Of a DNA stretch of 19,886 nucleotides, positions 5,147 to 13,370 are shown one piece after another. Position numbers and translations under genes: made by a program. The stretch lies in the NCBI GenBank assembly GCA_903930745.1, contig CAIYZX010000221.1, positions 1 through 19,886 of the forward strand, written 5' to 3'. This DNA comes from an uncultured Chloroflexota bacterium. Lineage in GTDB: Bacteria; Chloroflexota; Limnocylindria; Limnocylindrales; CSP1-4. Below the pieces are notes generated by a model that was not told where the DNA came from, did not search any database, and saw only the letters and a list, made by a program, of their open reading frames with translations. Position 1 is the stretch's first letter, and each line of letters begins with the position of its first letter.

Positions 5147-6259
5147 CTACTCCAGGGTCATGAACCCGTCGATGTCCACGCGCGGGTGGCCCGCCGTGCC
5201 AACGACGACGACCCTGATCGCGTGCGTGCCAGGCTCCGGCCAGCGGATCGCCCAGAGGGTCTTGCGGTAGGCGTTGACGCCGCTGTAGGTGCTGATGGTC
5301 CGCCACAGGCGCCAGGTGGTGCCCTCGTAGGTGTACACCTTGAAGGAGCCGCGGGTGGGCCCGGTGGAGAGCACGATGGCCGCCACCGTGCCGGTGAAGG
5401 TGAAGGTGACGTTGCTGCCGGCGATCTTGGAGACCCTGGTGGAGCCGCCCCAGTTGTTGAGGAGGCTGGCGCCCGCCCAGGTGCCCCTGTACGTGTAGTT
5501 CAGGCTGCTGTTCTGGTTCTGGTAGCCCTTCGCGGTGTCGTTGCGGCTGATCTGCTCGGGGCCGTCACCGGCGCCATTGACAGGGATCACCTTGTACTGC
5601 CACTGGTGGTTGGGCGCGACCGTGGTGGTGTAGGCCATCTTGGCGTTCGGGGCACCCGTGGTCGCGGTGACCGGGAGCGTGGCGAGCAGCGAGAAGGAGC
5701 CGCCGTCGATGGAGCGGTAGAGGCGGTAGGCCGTCGCCGTGTTGGGGCTGGAGTTCTGCCAGTTGACCGAGGCGGGGAAGGCGCCGGACGACATCTGGTT
5801 GAGACGGAAGGTCAGGAACGGCTGGGTCACGGTGACCTTGGTGCCCGCCGCCACGGAGACGGTGATGGGATCGGGGTTGACAACCGGGACCGCGCCCGCC
5901 CAGTACTCCACCTCGAGGCGCCAGGAGCCGTACACCGGGACGGTGACGTCCACGTCCACGAGGGTGCCCACGTTCTGGGCGGCCTTCTCCCACATCTTGA
6001 ACTCGGTGAGGCTCGTGCCCTGGAAGAGGCGGGCGGTCGCCGAGAAGGAGGCGTCCGTGCTGACGTCGTCGCCGCAGCCGCTGACCGTGACGTGGACGGT
6101 GAGGGGCGCGACCGGGGTGATGTCGACCGTGTCGCAGGAGTTCACGGCGGCGTGGACGCGCAACGGCGTGGCGACGAAGACGGACGCGGCGATGGCAATG
6201 GATCCCGCGAGCGCGACGAGCCTGCGCGCCATGGACGAGGACGGTTCCCGACTGCGCAT
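5147..6259 (-). CDS. Secreted protein with FnIII-like and C-terminal beta-sandwich domains (370 aa)
   Basis: The start is ATG 6259, preceded on the minus strand by AGGGAG at 9 bases; frames reaching further upstream are non-coding in character. A signal peptide with basic residues and a hydrophobic core ends near VHA-AVN (residue 38). The early mature part contains C42 and C62, which could pair. Residues about 145-240 look like a fibronectin type III domain (tryptophan, then AYRLYRSIDGGSFSLLA, then WQYKVIPVNGAGDGP). Residues about 250-370 (YTYRGTW at the start, GTHAIRVVVVGT and VDIDGF at the end) resemble galactose-binding-like beta-sandwich modules of secreted proteins. No catalytic motif is visible. 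It converges on the repeat protein; polysaccharide or surface binding is an inference. Confidence 0.85.
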   Translation of the reverse strand: MRSREPSSSMARRLVALAGSIAIAASVFVATPLRVHAAVNSCDTVDITPVAPLTVHVTVSGCGDDVSTDASFSATARLFQGTSLTEFKMWEKAAQNVGTLVDVDVTVPVYGSWRLEVEYWAGAVPVVNPDPITVSVAAGTKVTVTQPFLTFRLNQMSSGAFPASVNWQNSSPNTATAYRLYRSIDGGSFSLLATLPVTATTGAPNAKMAYTTTVAPNHQWQYKVIPVNGAGDGPEQISRNDTAKGYQNQNSSLNYTYRGTWAGASLLNNWGGSTRVSKIAGSNVTFTFTGTVAAIVLSTGPTRGSFKVYTYEGTTWRLWRTISTYSGVNAYRKTLWAIRWPEPGTHAIRVVVVGTAGHPRVDIDGFMTLE

Positions 6260-6294
6260 GATGACGATCTCCCTAACAACGGACGGCTGGGCGC

Positions 6295-6300
6295 ATGGTA
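6295..6300 (-). promoter_or_regulatory. Possible -10 element of the FnIII-like secreted protein
   Basis: On the minus strand TACCAT lies 35 bases upstream of ATG 6259, giving a leader of about 29 bases that includes AGGGAG. It lacks the following CG seen at the other sites. The rest of the divergent 6260-6491 gap shows only the rightward -10 candidate at 6421. Confidence 0.3.
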
Positions 6301-6420
6301 CGCAACGCGGGCGCTCACGTCGCGTGCCGTGCCGCCTCTCGGGCCGTGACCGCAGCCCCACAACGACGAGCGGGGACGTCCGCGCCGCGCAACCGGCTCC
6401 CGGAGGGCGGTCGGCGGGCA

Positions 6421-6428
6421 TAGGATCG
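6421..6428 (+). promoter_or_regulatory. Putative -10 element of the FAD-GcvT dehydrogenase gene
   Basis: TAGGATCG lies 64 bases before the ATG. The identical 8-mer precedes the leftward gene at 13234. No -35 is evident. Confidence 0.4.
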
Positions 6429-6491
6429 GGGGCATCCGGCCGGCCCGCCTGCTCAATCCGCTGGGCGCAGGCCAACCACGAGGTGCGCGCG

Positions 6492-8978
6492 ATGGCAGAG
6501 CCGAAGGCGGCGGAGAAGACCCAGATCCCGGACCAGGCCCGTGTGGTCATCATCGGCGGCGGCGTCATCGGCGCCAGCATCGCCTACCACTTCGGCAAGC
6601 TGGGCTGGCGGGACGTGGTCCTGCTCGAGCGCCGCCAGCTCACCTCCGGCACCACGTGGCATGCCGCCGGCCTCATCACGTGCGCCGGGATGACGTCCGA
6701 GACCGGTCTCTGGATGTCGCGCTACACCACGGAGCTGTGCAAGTCCCTGGAGGCGGAGACGGGCCAGTCCACCGGGTTCCGCCAGATCGGCCACCTGCAC
6801 CTGGCCACCACGCCCCAGCGCCTGGAGACGCTGCGCCGCGAGCGCGCCTTCGTCCGGCGGATGGGCGTCCCGAACGAGGAGCTGCCCGCCTCGGAGTTCC
6901 AGAAGCTGTGGCCGGCCGCCCGCACGGACGACGTCCTGGCCGCCTTCTACGTCCCGGACGAGGGCCGCGCCAACCCCGCGGACCTGACGCAGGCCTACGC
7001 CCGCGGTGCGCGCATGAACGGCGTGCGCATCGTGGAGGGTGTCACGGTCACCGGAATCAACACCGCCAACGGCGCCGTCACCGGCGTGGAGACGGACCAC
7101 GGGCCCATCCGCGCGGAGTACGTGGTGAACGCGGCCGGCATGTGGGGCCGCGAGGTTGGCGAGATGGCGGGCTCCAGCGTGCCGCTCCAGGCCAACGAGC
7201 ACTACTACATGATCACGGACACGGTGCCGTGGGCCCATCCGGACCTCCCGGTGGTGGAGGACCCGGAGCTCTACGGCTACTACCGCGAGGAGGGCGGCGG
7301 CATCCTCGTGGGCCTGTTCGAGCCCCTGGCGAAGACCTGGGCCCTGGACAAGCTTCCGCGGGACGTCCAGTACGCCAGCCTGGAGCCGGACTGGGATCGC
7401 ATCACGCCGTTCGTTGAGGCGGCCGTGAGCCGGTTCCCCAGCCTCGCCGAGGTGGGCATCCGGACCATGTTCTGCGGCCCGGAGTCCTTCACGCCGGACA
7501 TCTCGCCCCAGATCGGCGAGTCGCCGGAGGTGCGCGGCCTCTTCCACGCCTGCGGTCTCAACTCCATCGGCATCCTCACGTCCGGTGGCGTGGGCAGCAT
7601 CGTCGCGAGCTGGATCGCCGACGGCGTGCCGCCGGTGGACATCAGCTCCATGGCGCCGGACCGGAACCAGGCGTTCCTCACGTCCCGGGCGCTGCGGCGT
7701 GACCGCGGCCCGGAGATCCTGGGCGACATGTACGGCCTGCACGTGTATCCCACGCACGAGCAGCACACCGTCCGCAACGTCCGCCGGTCCGTGGTCCATG
7801 ACCGGATGGCGGCACGCGGCGCCCGCTTCAGCGCCTCGTCCGGCTTCGAGTACCCGAAGTGGTTCGATCTCAGCGGCGAGCACCCGGAGCTGCCGCAGAC
7901 GTGGGGCCGCCACGCCGGCCACCGCTGGATGCGCGAGGAGCACCTGGCCGTCCGCGAGGCCGTGGGCGTGATGGACATGTCCCTGATGGGCAAGCTGCTC
8001 GTCCAGGGCAGGGATGCGGAGGCGGTGCTGAACCGCGTCTGCGCGAACGACGTCTCCGTGCCCGTGGGCCGCGTGGTCTACACGCAGTGGTGCAACGAGC
8101 GCGGCGGGATCATCGCGGACCTCACGGTCACGCGCCTCGGCGAGCAGAAGTTCCTCCTGGTGGTCACGGACACGATCCACCGCCGGATGGCGCCGTGGAT
8201 CGAGCGGCACACCCGGGCGGACGAGAGCGTGGTGGTCACGGACGTCACGCCCGGCACCACGCTGCTCACCGTCCAGGGCCCGCGGTCCCGAGAGCTGCTG
8301 GCGGGCCTGACCTCTGCGGACCTCTCCAACGACGCGTTCCCGTACATGAGCGCTCGCGAGATCGACCTGCACTACGCGCGTGTCCTCGCGATGCGCGTGA
8401 CCTACGTGGGCGAGCTGGGCTGGGAGCTGCACGTCCCGGCGGACCAGGCCCTCACCGTCTACGACGCGCTCCACGACGCCGGCGCCCCGTTCGGCCTGCG
8501 GAGCGTGGGCATGGGCGCCCTGTCCAGCCTGCGCATCGAGAAGGCGTACCGCGACATGGGCGTGGACATCGACAACACGGACACGCCCATCGACGCCGGC
8601 CTCTCCTTCGCCGTGGCGTGGGACAAGCCCGGCGGCTTCATCGGCCGTGAGGCGCTCGTGCGCCAGCGCGAGGAGAACCGGGCGGGGTTGCCGAAGCGCC
8701 GCTACGCGCAGGTCCTGGTGGAGGACCCGGATCCGCTCCTGTACCACGCGGAGCCCGTGCTCCGGGACGGCCAGTTCATGGGCTACAACCGGGCGGGCGG
8801 CTACGGCCACTCGCTGGGTGGTGCGGTGGGACTCGTCATGCTGGAGGACGAGGGCGGCATCTCGGTCGCGGACGTGGAGCAGCGGGCCTACCAGGTGGAG
8901 ATCAACGGGCGCACGTACGCGGCGAAGGCCTCGCTGCGGCCGATGTACGATCCGGACAGGGCGCGGATCAAGGCCTGA
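6492..8978 (+). CDS. Dimethylglycine/sarcosine dehydrogenase-family FAD-GcvT fusion enzyme (828 aa)
   Basis: ATG 6492 follows GAGG at 8 bases. Residues 15-380 form a DAO-type FAD oxidoreductase with the dinucleotide motif VVIIGGGVIGASIAYH (18-33) and SGTTWHAAGLI, whose His57 aligns with the histidine that carries covalent FAD in mammalian dimethylglycine dehydrogenase. Residues about 430-700 are a GcvT-type tetrahydrofolate-binding domain, including TYVGELGWELHVP and a conserved LRIEKAYRDMG stretch; the GcvT C-terminal barrel follows to 828. Length is typical of the family. These enzymes oxidatively demethylate N-methyl glycines and pass the one-carbon unit to folate; the exact substrate cannot be read here. 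No separate glycine-cleavage or sarcosine-oxidase subunit genes are adjacent. Two RDD genes follow at close spacing. Confidence 0.92.
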   Translation: MAEPKAAEKTQIPDQARVVIIGGGVIGASIAYHFGKLGWRDVVLLERRQLTSGTTWHAAGLITCAGMTSETGLWMSRYTTELCKSLEAETGQSTGFRQIGHLHLATTPQRLETLRRERAFVRRMGVPNEELPASEFQKLWPAARTDDVLAAFYVPDEGRANPADLTQAYARGARMNGVRIVEGVTVTGINTANGAVTGVETDHGPIRAEYVVNAAGMWGREVGEMAGSSVPLQANEHYYMITDTVPWAHPDLPVVEDPELYGYYREEGGGILVGLFEPLAKTWALDKLPRDVQYASLEPDWDRITPFVEAAVSRFPSLAEVGIRTMFCGPESFTPDISPQIGESPEVRGLFHACGLNSIGILTSGGVGSIVASWIADGVPPVDISSMAPDRNQAFLTSRALRRDRGPEILGDMYGLHVYPTHEQHTVRNVRRSVVHDRMAARGARFSASSGFEYPKWFDLSGEHPELPQTWGRHAGHRWMREEHLAVREAVGVMDMSLMGKLLVQGRDAEAVLNRVCANDVSVPVGRVVYTQWCNERGGIIADLTVTRLGEQKFLLVVTDTIHRRMAPWIERHTRADESVVVTDVTPGTTLLTVQGPRSRELLAGLTSADLSNDAFPYMSAREIDLHYARVLAMRVTYVGELGWELHVPADQALTVYDALHDAGAPFGLRSVGMGALSSLRIEKAYRDMGVDIDNTDTPIDAGLSFAVAWDKPGGFIGREALVRQREENRAGLPKRRYAQVLVEDPDPLLYHAEPVLRDGQFMGYNRAGGYGHSLGGAVGLVMLEDEGGISVADVEQRAYQVEINGRTYAAKASLRPMYDPDRARIKA

Positions 8979-9003
8979 GGCGGAAGCGGCGGGAGGCGGC
9001 GCG

Positions 9004-9987
9004 GTGACGGACCAGGGTGGGGGACCGGGGGCGTCCTGGGGTGCGAACTCCAAGGATGAGTCGCTCACCGGCTGGATGACGCCGGACCCGCCGAACGTCG
9101 CGGCACCGCCGACCGCACCGGTGCCTGCTCCTGCGCCGCCACCGGCAGCACCGGAGCCCGCAGGATCAGTGACGGCGGGCTCGTACACCTACCCGGCGGA
9201 GCAGTGGGAGGCGCCGCAGGCGCCCTCGGAGCCTGCGCTCGCCGGCGACGCGTCCGCCCCGCCGCCTCCGCCACCGCCACCGCCGTCCGGTGGCAGCTGG
9301 ACCCCCGGGCCCGGCGTCGGATCCTGGAACCCGGAGTCAGCGGTGCGGGTGTCGATGGGGGACGCCTACCCCATCGCCCGCCTGTGGCCCAGGACGGCCG
9401 CCTGGTTCGTGGACGGGGTCGCCGTGGCGGTGGTCCAGGTCCTGGTGATGGGCGTGGTGGCCGGCGCCATGGGCGGCGGCGTTGTGGTCGCAACCCTCCC
9501 CGGCTACCAGCTGGCGAACGTGGCGGTTGGCCTCGGCGTGGGCTTCCTGTATCTCGTGGGACTGTGGACCGGCGGGGGCAGGGCGACGTTGGGCATGCGG
9601 CTGTTCGGGCTGCAGGTGGGCAATGCCGCCGACGGAGCCTCCCTCAACCTCCGGCAGGCCGTCATCCGATGGGCCGCTCTTGGCAACCCCATCAGCGCGC
9701 TTGCGGGCTTCGACGTGCTGTCGGGTGCCGCCATGCTGATCCTGGCGCTCTGGTACCTCGTGCTGCTGGTGTCAACGTCCAACGATCAGTGGCGCATGGG
9801 ACTCCACGACCGGTTGGCCGAGTCGCTGATCGTTGCGCGGCCCGGCGCAGCTGGGAGCGCCGCAACCTCGTGTCTTGTGATCGGGTGCGTGATCTTCCTG
9901 GTCATCCCCATCCTCACCCTCGTCTCGCTCGTCTTCATGGGCGGGGCGGTGTCATCGGTCCTGAGCGAGATCGGGTCGTCCATCTAG
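9004..9987 (+). CDS. RDD-family membrane protein with proline-rich N-terminus (327 aa)
   Basis: GTG 9004 follows GGGAGG (8991-8996) at about 7 bases, only 25 bases after the dehydrogenase stop. The first ~115 residues are low-complexity Pro/Ala-rich, with a run of nine prolines, and contain GWMTPDPP. The RDD domain follows: RLWPRTAAWFVDGVAV opens span 1, GRATLGMRLFGLQV follows span 2, and MGLHDRLAESLIV closes the domain, the characteristic R, DD-like and HDR signatures. A fourth hydrophobic stretch ends the protein. RDD proteins are membrane proteins of varied, mostly unknown role; some act in ion transport. A paralog follows directly. Confidence 0.85.
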   Translation: MTDQGGGPGASWGANSKDESLTGWMTPDPPNVAAPPTAPVPAPAPPPAAPEPAGSVTAGSYTYPAEQWEAPQAPSEPALAGDASAPPPPPPPPPSGGSWTPGPGVGSWNPESAVRVSMGDAYPIARLWPRTAAWFVDGVAVAVVQVLVMGVVAGAMGGGVVVATLPGYQLANVAVGLGVGFLYLVGLWTGGGRATLGMRLFGLQVGNAADGASLNLRQAVIRWAALGNPISALAGFDVLSGAAMLILALWYLVLLVSTSNDQWRMGLHDRLAESLIVARPGAAGSAATSCLVIGCVIFLVIPILTLVSLVFMGGAVSSVLSEIGSSI

Positions 9988-10014
9988 GGCGGTTGAAGCG
10001 GGAGGCGTGCGGCG

Positions 10015-10746
10015 ATGACACAGCCCGGCCGGCCGGAGAGTCCCTGGGATCTCTACCCGGAGCAGGAGGACGACGTGTCGTCCACGGCGTGGATGACGCC
10101 GGACCACCAGGAGACACCGGCACCGCGGCCTGCGCCCGTCACCCCTGTCGCGCCGCCCCCGCCCCTCGCCGGGGCATCTGCCGCGCCTGGCGCGCTGTGG
10201 GCGGCCCGAACCCCCAGCCCATTGCCCGAGGAAGCCGCCAGCGTCACGGCCATCGAAGGCTACGTCCCGGCGGGGACAGCGCCCCGGGTCATCGCCTGGA
10301 TCATCGACTGCATGATCGTGGCCGTACTCGGCGCGGTCGCCACCATCCCGTTCGCCGCGGTGGGAGCAGCCGACAACCCGGGCGGCGTCCTCCTGATGGG
10401 GCTCGTGAACATGGGTGTGAGCCACCAGTACTTCACCCGCCTGTGGCTCTCAGACCGGCGCGCCACCTTCGGCATGCGTGTCATGGGTCTCGGGGTGGGG
10501 AGGGCGGCGGACGCGGCGCCGCTGACGTATGGCGATGCGACTGTCCGGTGGCTCGCGTTCGGCGGCCCCATCGGCGGCATGAACGGCGTGCCCGGCCTCG
10601 CCGTGTTCGCCGGCCTTGGCATCCTGATCTGGTACCCGGCGCTCGCCTACTTCACGGAGCGCGACGCGAGGCACCGAGGACCCCACGATCACGCAGCGGG
10701 CTCGCTGGTGGTCGCCCGGCCCGGGAGCCGTACACTCGGCCGGTGA
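10015..10746 (+). CDS. Second RDD-family membrane protein (243 aa)
   Basis: ATG 10015 lies 27 bases after the previous stop with a GGGAGG ribosome binding site about 10 bases upstream. A hydrophilic Pro/Ala-rich head of ~85 residues again carries the motif AWMTPD near its start. The RDD domain follows: RVIAWIIDCMIVAVLG (span 1), an aromatic stretch with SHQYFTRLWL (span 2), RRATFGMRVMGLGV, a third span (IWYPALAY), and HDHAAGSLVVARP at the end, where the usual HDR is HDH. It lacks the fourth span of its neighbour. The two proteins look like diverged duplicates that probably act together. The stop overlaps the GTG of the decarboxylase gene. Confidence 0.82.
   Translation: MTQPGRPESPWDLYPEQEDDVSSTAWMTPDHQETPAPRPAPVTPVAPPPPLAGASAAPGALWAARTPSPLPEEAASVTAIEGYVPAGTAPRVIAWIIDCMIVAVLGAVATIPFAAVGAADNPGGVLLMGLVNMGVSHQYFTRLWLSDRRATFGMRVMGLGVGRAADAAPLTYGDATVRWLAFGGPIGGMNGVPGLAVFAGLGILIWYPALAYFTERDARHRGPHDHAAGSLVVARPGSRTLGR
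10731..10738 (+). promoter_or_regulatory. Putative internal -10 element giving a leaderless decarboxylase transcript
   Basis: TACACTCG lies inside the end of the second RDD gene. Its hexamer ends 6 bases before GTG 10743, so the transcript would begin at the start codon. Confidence 0.4.
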
Positions 10747-12278
10747 CCGAGCAGCCCGCCAGCCCCCTCCACGCCGCCCAGCGCGACGGCGTCAATGACA
10801 TGGACCCGGCCGCGTTCCGGGCCGCCGCGCACGAGGTGGTGGACCTGATCGCGGACTACCTGGAGCACGTGGAGGACCATGCCGTCCTCCCGCCCATCGA
10901 GCCCGGCTCCATCCGCCCCCTGCTGGAGGCTCACCCCCCGGAGGGCCCGGAGCCCATCGAGGCGATCCTCGCGGACGTCAACCGCCTCGTCGTCCCCAAT
11001 GCCACGCACTGGCAGCACCCCGGGTTCATGGCGTACTTCGCCACGTCCGCGAGCGCGCCGGGCATGCTGGGCGAGTTCCTGATGGCCGCCCTTGGCCAGA
11101 ACCCCATGCTGTGGCGGACGTCGCCCATCGGCACGGAGCTCGAGGGCGTTGTCGTCCAGTGGCTGCGCGAGGGGTCGGGACTCCCGGAGGCCTATGACGG
11201 CCTCATCACGGACACCGCCTCCACCTCCACGCTGATCGCGCTCGCCGCCGCGCGCGAGGCCGCGGGCTTCGATGTCGCCGCGAAGGGGCTCGCCGGACGT
11301 GCCGGTCTCGACGCCCCCAGGGTCTACTGCTCCACCGAGGCACACAGCTCCATCGAGAAGGCGTGCATGACCCTGGGCCTGGGGCGCCGTGCGGTTGTCA
11401 AGATCCCTGCGAACGAGCGCTACGAGATGGACGCGCAGGCCCTGGCCGGGGCGATCGCCACGGACCGGGCGGCCGGGCGGCAGCCGCTGGCCATCGTGGC
11501 CACCATCGGCACCACGTCGTCCACGTCCGTGGACCCGGTGGGAGCAATCGCGGACATCGCTGACGAGGAGGACCTCTGGCTCCACGTGGACAGCGCGTAC
11601 GCGGGGGTCGTGGCGCTTGTGCCGGAGCTCCGGGCGCCGTTCGCGGGCTGGGAGCGGGCGGACAGCATCGTCGTCAACCCGCACAAGTGGCTCTTCACGC
11701 CGTTCGACGCGTCGCTGCTGCTCTCGCGCCGGCTGGAGCACGTGCGCGCCGCGTTCAGCCTCGTGCCGGAGTACCTGCGCACCCTGGACCGCGCCAACCC
11801 GGTCCGCGACTACAACGAGTACCAGCCCCAGCTGGGCCGCCGGATGCGCGCGCTCAAGCTGTGGATGCTGGTCCGGTACTTCGGGCTCGAAGGGCTGCGC
11901 CGCAGGATCCGCTACCACATCGATCTCGCGCAGGGCTTCGCCGCGGACCTGGACGCGAGCCCGGACTGGGAGCGCCTGGCGCCTGCACCCTTCTCCACGG
12001 TCTGCTTCCGGTTCCGGCCGGCGTCCATGGCCGGCCGCGAGGACGACCCGGAGGTCCACGCCTGGCTGGACCGGTGCAACACGCAGCTCATGGACGCGGT
12101 CAACCGCACGGGCAGGATCTTCCTGTCCCACACCCGGCTCCGCGACCGGTTCACCATCCGCCTCGCCCTGGGCAACATCCGGACGGAGCCGCGCCACGTG
12201 GCCCTGGCCTGGGACCTGCTCCGCGCGGAGGCCACCCGCCTGCTTGAAGCCGAGACGATGTTGAAGGAGCTCCCCTGA
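10743..12278 (+). CDS. PLP-dependent aromatic-L-amino-acid decarboxylase family protein (511 aa)
   Basis: Group II decarboxylase signatures are complete. VVNPHKWLFTPFDASLLL holds the PLP-binding Lys315. STEAHSSIEKA holds His201, equivalent to the ring-stacking histidine. HVDSAYAG holds Asp283, which salt-bridges the pyridine nitrogen; the family usually has alanine where this protein has serine. The N-terminus (AAAHEVVDLIADYLEHVED) and QHPGFMAYF match the family opening. It decarboxylates an aromatic or related L-amino acid to an amine; substrate (tryptophan, tyrosine, DOPA or another) is not readable. The start is GTG 10743, overlapping the RDD stop, or ATG 10800, which would match the usual family N-terminus. 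The stop overlaps the next ATG by one base, so the pair is co-translated. Confidence 0.92.
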   Translation: MTEQPASPLHAAQRDGVNDMDPAAFRAAAHEVVDLIADYLEHVEDHAVLPPIEPGSIRPLLEAHPPEGPEPIEAILADVNRLVVPNATHWQHPGFMAYFATSASAPGMLGEFLMAALGQNPMLWRTSPIGTELEGVVVQWLREGSGLPEAYDGLITDTASTSTLIALAAAREAAGFDVAAKGLAGRAGLDAPRVYCSTEAHSSIEKACMTLGLGRRAVVKIPANERYEMDAQALAGAIATDRAAGRQPLAIVATIGTTSSTSVDPVGAIADIADEEDLWLHVDSAYAGVVALVPELRAPFAGWERADSIVVNPHKWLFTPFDASLLLSRRLEHVRAAFSLVPEYLRTLDRANPVRDYNEYQPQLGRRMRALKLWMLVRYFGLEGLRRRIRYHIDLAQGFAADLDASPDWERLAPAPFSTVCFRFRPASMAGREDDPEVHAWLDRCNTQLMDAVNRTGRIFLSHTRLRDRFTIRLALGNIRTEPRHVALAWDLLRAEATRLLEAETMLKELP

Positions 12279-12634
12279 TGGCCGATCCCGTTGAGATCCA
12301 GTACTTCTACCGGACCCGCTGGGGCACGCACGACGAGTTCCTGCGGCTCTTCCGCAAGAACCACTGGCCCATCCTGCGCGAGCAGCTTGCTGATGGCCGC
12401 TACACCGCGGTGGAGCTGTACACCCCGCGCTTCCACGGGGAGGGGAGCGCCGGGTGGGACATCATGGTCTCCATCACGTACCGCGACTGGGCAGCGATCC
12501 AGGAGCACAGCGATCCATCGATCGTGACGCGGCTGTACCCGGACCAGGAGACCTTCAAGCGCGAGGAGGCGGAGCGGTTCGCCCTCCTGGAGTCGCACTG
12601 GGACGTGGTGCTGGAGCGCCAGCCGCTGGACTGA
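12278..12634 (+). CDS. Hypothetical 118-aa protein, possibly a dimeric alpha-beta barrel
   Basis: ATG 12278 overlaps the decarboxylase stop (TGATG) and follows AAGGAG at 8 bases. The protein has a short N-terminal strand (EIQYFYRTRWG), a helix (THDEFLRLFRKNHWPILRE), strands around AVELYTPRF and DIMVSITY, a helix rich in acidic and basic residues, and a closing strand (DVVLERQP). That order and size recall the ferredoxin-like alpha-beta barrel proteins that include EthD and ABM families. This is a fold guess, not a sequence match. Tight coupling suggests it works with, or on the product of, the decarboxylase. The 33-base gap to the convergent next gene shows no clear terminator. Confidence 0.75.
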   Translation: MADPVEIQYFYRTRWGTHDEFLRLFRKNHWPILREQLADGRYTAVELYTPRFHGEGSAGWDIMVSITYRDWAAIQEHSDPSIVTRLYPDQETFKREEAERFALLESHWDVVLERQPLD

Positions 12635-12667
12635 CGGCGGCCCGCCGCACGCTGGGCCGGGTGCGTC

Positions 12668-13234
12668 CTACCAGACGTTCCCGGCGCCGGGCGTGTACGA
12701 CGAGCCCACCACGTTGTTCGCGATCAGCGTGTCCACCTGGAGCACGCCGGGCGCCGTGACCATCGGCGCAGCGAGCTGGATCTGCGTCCCATTGATGGTG
12801 GTGTTGCCTGGCCCGCCGAGGGAGGCGGCCGTGGGGTCCCCACCGGATGGGCCTGAGGGCAGTGCCGGACCAGTGCCACCGCCACTGTCGGTGGCACTGG
12901 CGACGGAGTCCGCCGCGCTCGCGACGGTTTCGCCCATGCCTGACACGGCGCCGCCGATGGCCGAGCCCGCGTCGCGGGCATCGTCCATGGTTGGCCATCG
13001 CTGGACCGGGGCGAGGAGTGACGTGACGGCCCGGTTTCCCGCCGTCCGCTGCAGCTGCATCAGGCCATCCTCGCCACCGCCCGCATCTGAGGCGCCGCCG
13101 CTGACACGGGCGACGAGCATCCCAGACCGGAGGTTCTCGCGTCGTGCCGACGCTACGGGCGGGGCGGCATGCTGGCGGGCCTCCGGCCGATCGGTCGCCG
13201 GGGCATGCTCCTTGAGGCGCTGGTCGCTGGACAC
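12668..13234 (-). CDS. 188-aa protein with contractile-injection-cargo-like motif
   Basis: GTG 13234 follows GAGGAG at 5 bases on the minus strand. Residues 61-79 (LQRTAGNRAVTSLLAPVQR) match the L-Q-x-x-x-G-N-x-A-V...V-Q-R signature that I know from DUF4157-type and other proteins tied to extracellular contractile injection systems in actinobacteria and Chloroflexota. The rest is a disordered basic head (1-58), a small-residue amphipathic stretch (84-118), a Gly/Pro linker, and a C-terminal strand-rich tail (about 144-188) with short alternating hydrophobic strands (TTINGTQIQLAAP, then GVLQVDTLIANNVVGSS). The tail resembles the repetitive beta-helices of spike or VgrG tips. No signal peptide is seen. 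The DUF4157 HExxH domain itself is absent, and no injection-system structural gene is in the window. Confidence 0.7.
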   Translation of the reverse strand: MSSDQRLKEHAPATDRPEARQHAAPPVASARRENLRSGMLVARVSGGASDAGGGEDGLMQLQRTAGNRAVTSLLAPVQRWPTMDDARDAGSAIGGAVSGMGETVASAADSVASATDSGGGTGPALPSGPSGGDPTAASLGGPGNTTINGTQIQLAAPMVTAPGVLQVDTLIANNVVGSSYTPGAGNVW

Positions 13235-13262
13235 GAGATCTCCTCGCGCGTTGTTGGCAAGG

Positions 13263-13270
13263 CGATCCTA
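13263..13270 (-). promoter_or_regulatory. Putative -10 element of the 188-aa gene
   Basis: On the minus strand TAGGATCG begins 36 bases upstream of GTG 13234 and is identical to the site before the FAD-GcvT gene. The leader would contain the GAGGAG site. Confidence 0.4.
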
Positions 13271-13370
13271 GGTTCGTGCGGCCGGTCGTGCGACGAGCGG
13301 ACGGGCGAACCCGTTGCCCGTTCGGGCAGACCGTCTCGGGGACAGGCGATGGTGCGGACGTGCCGCAGGG

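Noticed and set aside
6453..9188. Long open frame on the minus strand (about 900 codons) opposite the FAD-GcvT gene
   Set aside because: It is His/Arg/Val-rich with no domain, lies wholly opposite a clearly recognised enzyme, and is a typical shadow of high-GC codon usage.
13301..13327. Competing short hairpins (ACGGGC/GCCCGT and GCCCG/CGGGC) that might be an attenuator
   Set aside because: They lie between divergent genes upstream of both putative promoters, so they would not be in either transcript.
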